Origin: Undibacterium sp. KW1
GTDB taxonomy: Bacteria; Pseudomonadota; Gammaproteobacteria; Burkholderiales; Burkholderiaceae_D
Length of the DNA stretch: 64,000 nt
Assembly (NCBI RefSeq): GCF_009937955.1
Contig: NZ_AP018440.1
Span: forward strand, 1 to 64,000
Reading direction: 5' to 3'
Positions 8,699-20,300 of this stretch are shown here, piece by piece. The notes beneath the pieces are model-generated. The model worked only from the letters and a program-made list of their open reading frames with translations, searched no databases and had not been told where the DNA came from. Position 1 is the first letter of the stretch. Every line of letters begins with the position of its first letter. Both the position numbers and the translations under genes were made by a program.

Positions 8699-10758
8699 AA
8701 TTGCGCTTGTAGGCGTAAGCCAACCGTGCGCCCACGATTGTATTGTCCAAAATTGCCGAGAGGGCCGAACGAAAACGCATAGTTAGGAACGATACGGTCA
8801 CCAGCATTGTCGACATAGGCAGTAAGGTTAAGCCGCTTGTTGATTTCCCAGTTAAGCGAAGTATCAATAAGTGTATAAGTCGGCTGACGCAGGGTATTGG
8901 CGGTATCGAACCACAGGTCACCTGAATAAGTCAGACCGGTGTTCCAGCGCAGCGTGCCTGCACCAGCCAACTGGAAGCGATACTCCATGCCTGCCCGCAA
9001 ACTGACGGGAGCAACATAGGGCACACGTTTGCCATTCAAATCTACGTTGCCAACTGGCGCGTGGAAGTTTTCTATGGTGCTATGCGTCCAACTGGCACCA
9101 CCTCGCACACTGAAGTCTGGTGTGGCAGCGAAGGCGGCATTGATTTCCAGACCATTGGTTTTGGCATCACCGACATTGGTCAGCATCTGGAATGGACCAG
9201 ATTGCACTGGTGCCTGCAAGTCGCGGGTATTGCTATGAAAAATCGTGCCATCCAGTTGCAAACGATGGCCCATCAGGTCAGCCTTGAAACCTGCTTCCAG
9301 GTTTCGTATGGTTTCTGCTTCGTAAGGAATGCCACCCACTGTGTTTTCTGCAACACGGTTATAACCTCCAGCTTTGTAGCCTTCGCTTATCAAGCCATAT
9401 ACACGCCATTCAGGCGTTAATTGATATCCCAGTGCCAGCTTGGGACTGATATGACTGAAGCGCTTGTCCGCCACAAAAGACAGGCCCGCAGGACCTGTGC
9501 GTCTAAAATCAATATCTGCTTTATCTACGCTGTAGCGCAAGCCACCCGTCAAATCCAGGCGTTCATTAATATGCCAGACTGCTTCACCAAAGATCGCCAT
9601 GGATGTGATGGTCGTTGCACTTTTACTTGGACCCGGGAACAGGAAGGCAGGCACTGTTGCCACTGCCACACCACGTAGACGTTCAAAGTCCTGCTTTTCA
9701 TAATACAGACCAAACACCCCATCTACAGCGCGTTTCCCACCGCTGGTTGCAAGGCGCAATTCCTGGTAATAGGTCTTCTGATTTTCCGGGTCAGCATTAC
9801 CTGTGGTGATGACGCGATCGAATTTCCTGTCCTGATAGGAACTACTAGATGTCAGCTTCCAGTCAAGTATGAAATAGTCAACAGCAAGCCCGACCTGGCT
9901 GACCGTGCGGGTCAGCATTGGTTCGGCAAAATCAAATGGCGTGCTAGCGATTGCCCGACGGTCTTTCAATGGGAAAGACTGGAAGTACTCATCATGTGCG
10001 CTGTAACGATCCCGGCTCAATGTCAGCAAGGCATCCAGATTGCCACCCGTTGGTGCCCAGCGCAAACGCGCCCGTCCCAAAACTTCGCGGCTAGAACCCA
10101 AATCATCAGCAACTTTAGCAGCACCATTGGCACGTAAGCGACCTGGATATTCGTCGGCATAAACATTGATGTCACCATACAGACTGTCTTTGATCAAGGC
10201 ACCACTGGCCATGACATCAAGTCTGCGTGTCATATTGCTGAGATCCAGAGTCAAATTTGCTTTGCTGTTGTTGTTCGGTTTGCTGGTGACAATATTGATG
10301 ACGCCAGCCTGTGCAGAACGTCCATACAGGCTGCCTTGTGGCCCTTTTAATAATTCAATTTGCGCAACACCAGCCAGGGGCTGGCTAAAATAAGACATAT
10401 CTTGGGGTATGCCATCGACATAGACTGTTACCGCAGGATTATAAAAATCAATGGAGGGAGCTCCACGCATGCTGAAAAGCGAGTAAACCCGGGTACTGCG
10501 CGGCATAACTGTCAGCTCAGGAAACATTTTGCCCAGCTCATCAGTACGCACGATACCAGCGGCACTAAGGCGCGCTGCAGTGGCAACTGAACTGGCAACA
10601 TCCGGTGTCAGCCCGGTCGCATCAAGTTTGGTGGAAGTAACCACCAGTTCTGGCAACACATAATCTTCGCGCTGCTGCGCCATTGCCCCGCTCATCAAAC
10701 TGCTAGCACCCAGTGCACCGCTGGCGAGTAAAACACTACGCAAATAACTCAACTTCAT
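8695..10758 (-). CDS. TonB-dependent outer-membrane siderophore receptor (FyuA-like)
   Basis: A 687-residue receptor for the ferric siderophore. The ATG at 10758 is chosen because a strong AGAGGAG ribosome site lies just upstream and the protein then starts with a clean signal peptide (LRSVLLASGALGASSLMSGA, cleavage near AMA-Q). The 92 extra residues of a longer reading would be promoter DNA. A TonB box-like PELVVTST follows the signal, then the plug (GAPSIDFYNPAVTVYVDGIP, LLKGPQGSLYGRSAQAGVI) and a 22-strand barrel ending in a terminal aromatic-poor GLRLQAQL. It is the first gene of the minus-strand operon, directly behind the Fur-box region, so iron repression is expected. Confidence 0.9.
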   Translation of the reverse strand: MKLSYLRSVLLASGALGASSLMSGAMAQQREDYVLPELVVTSTKLDATGLTPDVASSVATAARLSAAGIVRTDELGKMFPELTVMPRSTRVYSLFSMRGAPSIDFYNPAVTVYVDGIPQDMSYFSQPLAGVAQIELLKGPQGSLYGRSAQAGVINIVTSKPNNNSKANLTLDLSNMTRRLDVMASGALIKDSLYGDINVYADEYPGRLRANGAAKVADDLGSSREVLGRARLRWAPTGGNLDALLTLSRDRYSAHDEYFQSFPLKDRRAIASTPFDFAEPMLTRTVSQVGLAVDYFILDWKLTSSSSYQDRKFDRVITTGNADPENQKTYYQELRLATSGGKRAVDGVFGLYYEKQDFERLRGVAVATVPAFLFPGPSKSATTITSMAIFGEAVWHINERLDLTGGLRYSVDKADIDFRRTGPAGLSFVADKRFSHISPKLALGYQLTPEWRVYGLISEGYKAGGYNRVAENTVGGIPYEAETIRNLEAGFKADLMGHRLQLDGTIFHSNTRDLQAPVQSGPFQMLTNVGDAKTNGLEINAAFAATPDFSVRGGASWTHSTIENFHAPVGNVDLNGKRVPYVAPVSLRAGMEYRFQLAGAGTLRWNTGLTYSGDLWFDTANTLRQPTYTLIDTSLNWEINKRLNLTAYVDNAGDRIVPNYAFSFGPLGNFGQYNRGRTVGLRLQAQL

Positions 10759-10815
10759 TTCCACTCCTCTTTGATCAGTGGCCGCAGTATCTACGGCATT
10801 TCCGCGGCGCACTAC

Positions 10816-10846
10816 CGTGATCGGTGCAAAAAATATCGTAATCGGT
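10816..10846. promoter_or_regulatory. Tandem 10-bp direct repeats, candidate AraC-activator sites
   Basis: CGTGATCGGT (10816-10825) and CGTAATCGGT (10837-10846) differ at one base and start exactly 21 bp apart, two helical turns. They lie between the divergent receptor and synthase operons and just left of the Fur box. AraC-type activators such as YbtA and PchR bind paired repeats near such promoters, so these are the natural candidate sites for the regulator encoded at 35-961. Binding is inferred from spacing and position. Confidence 0.5.
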
Positions 10847-10855
10847 ACTTTTAAT

Positions 10856-10870
10856 TGATAATCATTCTCA
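10856..10870. promoter_or_regulatory. Fur box in the divergent promoter region
   Basis: The sequence TGATAATCATTCTCA matches the 7-1-7 Fur inverted repeat TGATAATNATTATCA at 13 of the 14 fixed positions. It sits about 98 bp upstream of the receptor start and 95 bp upstream of the synthase start, where one site can control both operons. Iron-replete Fur would repress the receptor-transport operon and the biosynthetic operon together. Confidence 0.75.
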
Positions 10871-10964
10871 TTTAGAAGATATTCATATGCTAATGCGGAA
10901 AAGCCATAAGCAAGCCAGCAAACCGGGCCAGTTTCCGCCATGCCAACTGATATAGAGAAAAACG

Positions 10965-13900
10965 ATGACCAATACACCTGCCATCTCTTTGAGCCAGCAC
11001 CCGACTCTGGTTGACTGGATAGAACATCATGCACTGCACCAGCCCGATGCCGAAGCCCTATGCTTTATCGGCCAGCGCGCGGTAGGCACAGATATCAATG
11101 ATGATGTGCGCCTGACTTATTCTGCCTTGTCAGAACGCGTAAAGTGTTGCGCCGCCAGCCTGCAGCAATGCACAAATCCGGGTGACAGTGCGCTGATCCT
11201 CTTTCCATCAGGCATAGATTATGTAGTCTCCTTGCTGGCCTGTTTTTATGCAGGAGTCACTGGTGTGCCAGTTAATTTACCGGGTGCTGCCAGAGTTAGA
11301 CGCGTGCTGCCAAAGCTGGGCGACATTACACGTGATTGCAGGCCAACCCTGGTCATCAGCAACCAGCAAGTTACTGATGCAAGTGGCAGCGACCTGCAAG
11401 CTTTTGCCAATGAACATGGTTTGCGTTTGCTGCAACTGGAGGATTTACAGGAAGAAAGTTCCCAGATCTGGCAACGTCCGGCATTGAATGGCACGGCACT
11501 GGCCTTCCTGCAGTACACCTCAGGTTCGACTGGTCAGCCTAAAGGGGTAGTCAACCGTCACGGCCCCATGCTGCACAATCTAGAATTTTTGGGACGACTG
11601 ACCGCAGTCAACACCCGTCCAGCCACTAATACAGTCATTGCCAGCTGGTTGCCACTGTTCCACGATCTGGGTTTGATCATGGGCATATTGCTGCCGCTTG
11701 CCTATGGGGGCCGGGCTGTCTATATGGCACCGATGGCCTTTGCTGCCGACCCTTTGCGCTGGTTGGAACTAGCAACGCGTGAGCGCGCCACTGCTCTACC
11801 ATGCCCTTCATTCGCTTTGCGCCTGTGTGCTGATGAAGCTAAAACAGCGCCACACAGACTGGCTACCATCGACTTGGCATCTGTAACTTGCCTGATGCCT
11901 GCGGCCGAACCTGTATTGCCCACTCAGATAAAAAGCTTTTATGCCACATTTGCTGAGCAAGGCTTGCGCCGCACAGCCATCAAACCAGCTTATGGTCTGG
12001 CGGAAGCGACCTTACTGGTGACGGCTCATGTTGACGACCATGATCCATATTTCATTGATGTGGACAAAGCGAAACTGGAACGAGGGCAAGCTGTCGTCAG
12101 TCCAGCCCTCGAGGAAAACGCCGACACAGACATGCGACGCTATACCAGCAATGGCAATGATTTTGGTGGCCAGGATGTGCGCATCGTCAACCCCGAAACC
12201 CATGCGGCAATGGCTGAAGACCAGGTTGGAGAAATCTGGATCAATGGCCCCGCCGTTGCTGGCGGTTACTGGAACAAACCTGAACTGAATCGCGATATCT
12301 TTGGGGCATGCATAGCCAGCATCAGTATCAATGAAGAAGACAGCAAGCCCTACCTGCGTACTGGTGACATGGGCTTCATGCATGAGGGGCATTTATTTGT
12401 CACCGGCCGGCTCAAGGACATGCTGCTGTTTCGCGGACAGTGCCATTATCCGAACGATATAGAAGTCACCAGTGGCCGCAGTCATGAGGCCACAGTTCCG
12501 GAAAGCGGTGCGGCATTCTCAGTCACTCAGGGTGACGAACAAACAGAGCACCTGGTCATTGTGCAGGAGGTCACGAAGCGGGCTGATGTCGACTACCAGC
12601 AAATAATCAACACCATCCGCACAGCAGTAGCGGAAGAACATCAACTGAGCAGCCATGCAGTCGTATTGATACGCAAAGGCACTTTGCCGCGCACAACCAG
12701 TGGCAAGGTAAGGCGTGCTGCTGTGCGTCAGTCTTATCTTGATAGTAGCTTACCAGTCCTGCATCAACATGTGATAAAGGCTCATCAAGTATCAGAAACA
12801 TCTGGTGACACAGGTTTGCTGGATAAGTTGCGCCCGCTGTCATTGGTGCAACGTCATCAGCACTTGCGCAACTGGCTGGCAAACGAAGCTGCTGCCATAC
12901 TGGGTACGGTCACAGCAAGAACAATACATCCTGACACGAGCCTGTTCAATTATGGACTGGATTCTATGTCGGCAGCGCGCCTGGTCGCAAACGCGGCAAA
13001 ATCCCTCGGCATAAAATTGCCTGACAACGTGATATTCGATCACCCCAGTCTGACTGAACTGGCAGTGCACCTGCAGACTGCCGTGATAAATCAGGCACGC
13101 TTGCCACTCGCTACCGATAACAAGTCTACTGTTTCTTCCGCTCCGGATATTGATACAGAAAAAGCATCTCACGCTTCGGTAGACAAAGAAGCCATCGCCG
13201 TCATTGGCATGGCATTTCGCCTGCCTGGCCAGGATGGGCAAGATGCCAACAGCGATGAAGCATTCTGGGAAATGCTGGAACAAGGCGGCTGTGCCATACG
13301 CCCTGCGCCGTCAGAACGTTTCCGCACCCGTGAAGATATACCCGGTTTCGGTGCTTACCTGAATCAGGTAGATCAGTTTGACGCCGCTTTTTTTGGCATG
13401 TCACCGCGTGAAGCAATGAACACAGATCCCCAGCAGCGCCTGCTACTTGAAGTGGCCTGGCATGCGCTGGAAGATGCAGGTCAGCGCCCTTCTGTCTTGC
13501 GCGGCAGCGACACTGGTGTGTTTGTTGGCATAGGTACAGGTGACTATGGTCACCTGCCTTTCATCAGTGGAGAACCATCGCACTTCGATGCTTATTGGGG
13601 CACAGGCACTTCGTTTGCTGCTGCCTGCGGCCGCCTGTCTTTTAGTTTTGGCTGGGAAGGTCCTTCCATGGCAGTAGATACTGCCTGCTCGGCTTCACAT
13701 AGTGCCTTGCATCTGGCAGTACAAAGCTTGCGGGCGCGTGAATCTGGTTTATCACTCGCTGCTGGCGTTAAATTGCAGCTATTGCCTGAAGTTGATCTGG
13801 TATTGCACAAGGCGGGCATGCTGGCCCCTGATGGACGTTGCAAGACGCTGGATGCACGCGCCGACGGTTATGTGCGGGGCGAAGGATGTGTGGTGCTGGT

Positions 13901-14396
13901 ACTGAAACGCTTGTCCGATGCACTTGCCGATGGTGATGCCATACGTGCCGTCATCCGCGACACGACGGTACGTCAGGACGGCGCAGGTAGCAGCCTGTCA
14001 GCACCGAATGGAGCTGCCCAGCAACGCCTGTTGACTCTGGCGCTTAAAAAGGCCGGACTGACACCCGCCGATATCGATTACATAGAATTGCATGGCACAG
14101 GCACCCGTCTGGGTGACCCGATTGAATATCAATCCGTCGCTGATGTTTTCCGCGGACGAGACCTTGACGACCCTTTATGGCTGGGGTCAGTCAAGACCAA
14201 TATTGGTCACCTGGAAGCTGCCGCCGGTGCCGCAGGCCTGGTAAAGACCATACTCGCCATCGAACATGGAAAATTGCCACCTGCGGTTGAATTGCATGAA
14301 GTCAATCCATTGATTAACCTAGATCTGATTCCTGCGCGGGTGCCTGAACAAACTATCAACTGGCCCAAGCGCCAGGTTTTGCGGCGCGCGGAGTGA
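10965..14396 (+). CDS. Hybrid synthase, first piece: fatty acyl-AMP ligase-ACP-ketosynthase (MicC-like)
   Basis: Residues ~1-600 are an acyl-AMP ligase that activates a fatty acid and loads it on the following carrier: A3-type motif YTSGSTGQPKGV near 184, PAYGLAEATLL and YLRTGDMGF further on. An ACP follows with its phosphopantetheine serine in NYGLDSMSA (about Ser667). A ketosynthase starts near residue 744 and shows the active Cys in DTACSAS (about 907), HGTGTRLGDP (about 1042) and NIGHLEAAAGAAG (about 1079). This loading arrangement matches the iterative PKS that starts micacocidin biosynthesis, which primes with hexanoate. The frame ends inside the last strand of the KS (RRA then a stop); one extra G in the GG run near 14390 gives RRAGVTSYGFAGT and joins the next piece. 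Confidence 0.88.
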   Translation: MTNTPAISLSQHPTLVDWIEHHALHQPDAEALCFIGQRAVGTDINDDVRLTYSALSERVKCCAASLQQCTNPGDSALILFPSGIDYVVSLLACFYAGVTGVPVNLPGAARVRRVLPKLGDITRDCRPTLVISNQQVTDASGSDLQAFANEHGLRLLQLEDLQEESSQIWQRPALNGTALAFLQYTSGSTGQPKGVVNRHGPMLHNLEFLGRLTAVNTRPATNTVIASWLPLFHDLGLIMGILLPLAYGGRAVYMAPMAFAADPLRWLELATRERATALPCPSFALRLCADEAKTAPHRLATIDLASVTCLMPAAEPVLPTQIKSFYATFAEQGLRRTAIKPAYGLAEATLLVTAHVDDHDPYFIDVDKAKLERGQAVVSPALEENADTDMRRYTSNGNDFGGQDVRIVNPETHAAMAEDQVGEIWINGPAVAGGYWNKPELNRDIFGACIASISINEEDSKPYLRTGDMGFMHEGHLFVTGRLKDMLLFRGQCHYPNDIEVTSGRSHEATVPESGAAFSVTQGDEQTEHLVIVQEVTKRADVDYQQIINTIRTAVAEEHQLSSHAVVLIRKGTLPRTTSGKVRRAAVRQSYLDSSLPVLHQHVIKAHQVSETSGDTGLLDKLRPLSLVQRHQHLRNWLANEAAAILGTVTARTIHPDTSLFNYGLDSMSAARLVANAAKSLGIKLPDNVIFDHPSLTELAVHLQTAVINQARLPLATDNKSTVSSAPDIDTEKASHASVDKEAIAVIGMAFRLPGQDGQDANSDEAFWEMLEQGGCAIRPAPSERFRTREDIPGFGAYLNQVDQFDAAFFGMSPREAMNTDPQQRLLLEVAWHALEDAGQRPSVLRGSDTGVFVGIGTGDYGHLPFISGEPSHFDAYWGTGTSFAAACGRLSFSFGWEGPSMAVDTACSASHSALHLAVQSLRARESGLSLAAGVKLQLLPEVDLVLHKAGMLAPDGRCKTLDARADGYVRGEGCVVLVLKRLSDALADGDAIRAVIRDTTVRQDGAGSSLSAPNGAAQQRLLTLALKKAGLTPADIDYIELHGTGTRLGDPIEYQSVADVFRGRDLDDPLWLGSVKTNIGHLEAAAGAAGLVKTILAIEHGKLPPAVELHEVNPLINLDLIPARVPEQTINWPKRQVLRRAE

Positions 14397-17300
14397 CCTC
14401 ATATGGTTTCGCCGGAACCATAGCCCATGTCTTGCTGGAACAGGCACCTTTGATGTCCAGCGCCAAACCATCAGAAAAAATCACTGCACCGCAACTTTTC
14501 CTGCTGTCAGCGCGCTCACCAGAATCATTGCGCATGCTGGCCTCCAGCTATGCAGGAAATTTGGCTGGCTATGACGACTTGCCTGCAATGGCCCGTGGAA
14601 TGGCACGCCAGCGTGAACATCATGGCATGCGTGCCGCTGTGCTGGCATCCAACCGCGAAGAACTGGCTAACGGCTTGCAACAACTGGCAGCACCAGAATA
14701 TACAGCGACAGAAGCAATGCGCAATCCAAGAATAGGCTTTCTGTTCACCGGTCAAGGCTCACAATATAGTGGCATGGCACGTGAACTGTATGCGCAGCAG
14801 CGTGATTTCCGTCAGGCGCTGGATGCTGTTGATGCAGCGCTCGCAACTGATCTGGGTATGTCAGTCATCACCCTGATGCATGATGATGCATACGACGTGC
14901 GCCTGCAACAAACCGCATTTGCTCAACCTGCGCTGTTTGCGCTTGGCTATGCCTTGGCGAAAATGTGGCAGGCTTTTGGCGTGCAGCCAAGTATCGTGCT
15001 CGGCCACTCCATAGGTGAATTCGCAGGCATGGTCATCGCCGGAGCACTGACACTGGAGCAGGCCGCGCGTCTGATCGTCAAGCGCGGCGTTTTGATGCAA
15101 GCACTACCTGCTGGTGGTGCCATGCTGGCGGCGCGGGCAACGCCAGAGCAGGCACTTGCCGTGCTGGCCGGATTGCATGCTGACTATGCCAGCGAGATTG
15201 CTATCGCAGCCTACAATGGCCCGCAGGACGTGGTGTTTTCTGGCTCTTCGGCAGCGATAGAAGCAGTACAAGCCTTGCTGACTGCGCAGCAACTACATGC
15301 CCGTTCCTTGCAGGTATCTCATGCCTTCCATTCTCCCTTGCTTGATCCCATGCTAGCTGCATGGGAAAGCGAGTGTGCCGCGCAAGAGATGCAAGCACCT
15401 CGCATTGCGGTCTGTTCCAGCCTCACAGGCGAATTGCTGACGCAGGCACCAGATGCAGCCTATTGGACAAATCACGCACGCCAGCCAGTACGCTTTGACC
15501 AGGCCTTGCAAAATGCCGTCAGCGCCTGCGACATTCTTTTGGAAATAGGGCCGAACGCGATTCTGAGTGCCGTGGCACAGCGTAATCAGGCTGTGCAGCA
15601 ATGGCCGCATGCTGTCAATTGCCTGGCAAGCTTGCGCCGTAGTGGCAGTGATCTTGTCGCCATAGGCGATGCCTGCGTTGCACTGTATATCAGCGGACAG
15701 GATTTTGACTGGGACCATGTATTCTCTGGCAGCCTGCCATCTCCTCGTAGCTTGCCACGTTACCCGTTTGAACGCCAAAGCTATTGGCTAGATTATGACG
15801 ATGATGCGCCACGTCTGCCGTTGCAACTGCAACCGCAGCCAGAGCGCGCCGCAGCAAAGCCAGTTGACCTATACGCCATACAGTGGGAACACTTCACACT
15901 GGCAAAAAATGAGACACACGCGCAGCGTTATTTCCTGCTAGGTGGCGATATTTCGCATACTGCCGCCTTTGCTGCCGAATTGGAAGCCAATGGTGCCACT
16001 ACCTACTCATTGACGGCAGATGAATGGCCACTGGCAGCAGTACAGCTAGGTGACAGCGATGTCGTCATTTATCTTAATAGCTGGCATACACAGGCTGAGC
16101 ACGTGACACTGGCTGATCAACAAGGCTGGCAGTTGACTGAATTTGTCAAGGTACTGCAACACCTTCAGAAGAAACCACGCATCCTGCTGCCAACCAATTC
16201 AGGACAGGCAATTGCAGGAACTTCAGGCAATCCTTTGCAAGCCTCGCTTTGGGGCGCAGCACGGGCGCTGGCACTTGAATATCCAGGTCCACGCTGGCTA
16301 CTGGCGGACAGTGATGCTGGCCTGATGCCGTTCGCAGCTGCCGTACCAGCCCTGCTCCCCTTATTTGGCCATGAAGAAGCCGTAGCCTTGCGTAAAGGAC
16401 TGTGGTTGCACCCGCGTCTTGAGCATGTCGCTGCACAATCGCCAAAAGTGGCACTGCCACCAGTGCTGAAACAGGATGGCATCTATCTTGTGGCCGGTGC
16501 CTACGGTGCACTGGGCCGTCATGCTACAGACTGGCTCGCAACCCGTGGCGCACGTCACCTGGTGTTGCTAGCACGCCGCGCTGCACCTTCGGGCTGGCAG
16601 GCACGACTGGCCTTATTGAAAGCCCAGGGCATACAGATTACTCATATTGATGCCGACGTGGCAGATGAAGATGACATGGAGCGAGTATTTGCCCACATCA
16701 CTGGCATGGAGCAGGATAGCGGCTTCAGCCTTGCCGGTGTCTTCCATTGTGCAGGTACCAGCCGTTTCAATGACCTGGCCACGATCACGAATGAGGATTA
16801 CCAGGCAGTCAGCCGCGCCAAGATACAAGGTGCATGGCTATTGCATGAACATACGTGTAAGCGTGCACTGGATTACTTTGTCTGCTTCACTTCCATTTCC
16901 GGCATCTGGGGTTCGCGCTTGCAAATTCCTTATGGCGCTGCCAATGCCTACCAGGATGCACTGGCGCGCATGCGTCACCACCAGGGCTTGCCTTCCCTGG
17001 CAATTGCCTGGGGCCCCTGGGGTGGCGGTGCTGGCATGTCGGAAGTGGATGAAGACTTGCTGCAATTATTGCGGGCAGCAGGCATAAGGAGGCTGGCACC
17101 CGCCCGTTATCTCGCCACGCTGGACGAACTATTAGGCGGCGAGCATGAAACAGATGACGGCACTTGCGTCGCCGTCGATGTCGACTGGCAACAATTTGTT
17201 CCCCTGTATGCGCTGTATAACCCGGCCAACACTTTCAAGCGTTGCCTGAGTGCCAGTCAGGCAAATGCAATCGCTGTTTCTGTAACGGCAGATACGCCCA

Positions 17301-20300
17301 GCGCCCTGCATGCGCTGGATGAACAGGCACGCCAGGCAGCTGCGCATGCCTTTGTGATTGCAGAACTTGCGCGCACCTTGCGCATTCCACCGGCACAACT
17401 GACACCAGATATTCAACTGCTAAAACTAGGTATGGATTCAATACTGGTCATGGATTTCTCTCGCCGTTGCGAAGCGAGTCTGGGTATCAAATGTGAACTG
17501 AAAGCCATTTTTGAACGCAATACGCCACAAGGCCTGACGGACTATTTAATCGAACAACTTGGCAAACAACTACCAGAGAGTCGTGGTCAGAAAGAAGCAG
17601 AACAAATCATTGCCGACCCCGCCAATGCAAACTCGCCTTTCCAGTTGACTGAATTGCAACACGCATATTGGATAGGTCGTCACAGCCACTATGGACTCGG
17701 TGGTGTGGCTTGTCATGCCTACCTGGAAGCTGACGCACCAAACGGGCTGGACCTGGACTTGCTGGAACGCTGCTGGAATATGCTTGTTGCCCGCCACAGT
17801 GCACTGCGTCTGGTCATTGCTGAAGATGGCCTACAACGAGTGCTGCCTACAGTACCTAGCTATGCCTTGCGGGTAGCTGATCTGACTGATGCCGATCAGA
17901 GCGCTGCTGATGCACATTGCACAGCATGGCGTGAAATCATGTCGCATCAAGTGATGGATGCGGCGAAATGGCCCCTGTTTGACCTCCGTGCTAGCCGACT
18001 TCCTGAAGGTAGCGTCAGATTGCACATTGGCATAGACATGCTGATCAACGATGCCACCAGCGGTCAGATCATCTGGGAAGAACTGGCGGCACTGTACCAG
18101 GCAAAAGGGGATATGCAACTTGCCGGTTTATTGCCATTTCAGATTTCCTTCCGTGATTATGTGCTGGCCAAATACGTACACAGTAGCGAGCGCCGTGCCG
18201 AGCGCGAATCTGCCAAAGCATTCTGGCTGGAACGCATCCCTGCCCTGCCACCAGCGCCACAACTGCCTTTGCGAACTGAGGCCTTGCGCCAGACCAGCCC
18301 GACATTTTCGCGCAGACAACAGCAACTGGCGGCACCACTATGGCAAAGCTTGCGCGACCAGGCCGCCCAGGCTGGTTGTACTCCAGCGTCATTGCTGATC
18401 GCAGTTTTTGCCGAAGTGCTGGCAGCCTGGAGTGCAGAACCGCAATTCACGCTTAACCTGACTATTTTTGACCGCCTTCCGTGGCATGCCGATGTGCCGC
18501 GTCTGCTTGGTGATTTTACGGCAGTTACCCTGCTGCCACTCGACTGCAGCGAGGCCTTGCCATTTGGCCAGCGCGCGGCTGCCGTCAATGGCACAGTGCT
18601 TGAACATTTGCAGCATCGGGCTTTCAGCGCCGTCGATGTCATGCGTGAATGGAACCGTGGCCGAGAACGGCAGGACGCGATTGCCATGCCTGTCGTTTTC
18701 ACCAGTCAACTGGGCATGAATGACCCAACCAAGGGTGCTGCACCGGATAGTGCACTCGGCAACGTCGTCTATGGTATCAGCCAAACCCCGCAAGTCTGGC
18801 TGGATCATCAAGCATGTGAACTCAATGGCGCATTGATTTATAACTGGGATGCTGTCGATGCCCTGTTCCAGCCAGGCACACTGGATGCCATGTTCAATGC
18901 TTACCACGGCCTGCTAGAAAAACTGGCCACACAACCACTGGCATGGCAACAGGCGTTGCCTGCACTACTGCCACAAACACAGCAAGCGATACGCGCCCAA
19001 GTCAATGCCAGCACCGCCGCCATGCCTGAACGTTGCCTTGATCAGCTATTCTTTGAGCAGGCGCAACGCAGCCCGCAAGCCATAGCCATGATCGCCCATG
19101 AGCAACAATGGTCTTATGCAGAACTGGCAGACTGGTCCCTGCGTCTGACAAATGCCTTGTTGCGGCATGGCGCTACACGCAGCGACCGTATTGCCATCGT
19201 CATGCGCAAGGGGCCAGAACAGATAGCTGCCTGCCTGGGTATCCTGGCTTCTGCCTGCGTATATGTGCCGGTGGACGCAGATGTGCCCGCCGCACGCTTG
19301 CAGGCAATACTTGATGGTAGCCATATAAAACTGGTAGTGACACAGGCAGATTGCCTGCCCATCGTGCAGGAAATGTGTGCCGGACGCGAAGTGACAGTGC
19401 TTGATGCCGGCCAGGTTGCGACTCAAGCCTGGCCCGCCAGCTTCCCGCACATTGAACGTGCAGTGACAGACCATGCTTATGTCATCTACACCTCGGGTTC
19501 AACAGGCATCCCCAAAGGGGTATTGATTGATCATCGTGGAGCTGTGAATACTGTGCTGGATATCAACCGCCGTTTTGATATCAGCAATACTGACCGGGTG
19601 CTGGGACTGTCTTCGTTGTATTTCGATTTGTCCGTGTATGACCTGTTCGGTATTTTTGCTACCGGTGCAGCACTGGTGTTGCCAGCAGCAAGTGGCACAC
19701 GCGACCCAGCGCATTGGCTGGATTTGCTGTTGCGTCATCGTGTCACCATCTGGAATTCGGTCCCTGCCCTGCTTGAACTCTTGCTTGAAGAAGCGGAAGC
19801 TGCCGGTGCATCACTGGCTGGTTTGCACCAGGTATTCTTGAGCGGTGACTGGATTGCACTGGGACTGCCCGCACGGCTGCGCTCCCAGGCACCACAGGCA
19901 AGACTGGTGGCAATGGGCGGTGCAACCGAGGCATCGATCTGGTCCAACTGGTTTATCGTGCCAAATGTCTTGCCGGCGCAATGGCACTCTATTCCCTATG
20001 GCTATCCTCTGGCCAACCAGCATTATCGTGTATTGGATACACGTCTGCGCGATTGCCCAGACCATGTCAGCGGCGACTTGTATATAGGCGGCACAGGCCT
20101 GGCTGTGGCTTATGAAAATGATGCTGCCAAGACCGCTGCCAGTTTTATCACCCACCCTGTAGATGGTGAACGCCTGTACCGCACTGGCGACCTGGCGCGT
20201 TACTGGGGCGATGGTACGCTGGAATTTTTGGGAAGGCGCGACTTCCAAGTCAAAATCGCGGGCAACCGCATAGAGTTGGGTGAAATTGAAAGCGCGCTCT

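Noticed and set aside
10759..11034. Extension of the TonB receptor reading frame by 92 residues upstream
   Set aside because: It would cover the Fur box and promoter and remove the signal peptide from the N-terminus. The ATG at 10758 has a strong AGAGGAG site.
14393..14396. GTGA overlap read as two translationally coupled genes
   Set aside because: The residues on both sides form one conserved KS strand, so a missing G is the simpler explanation.
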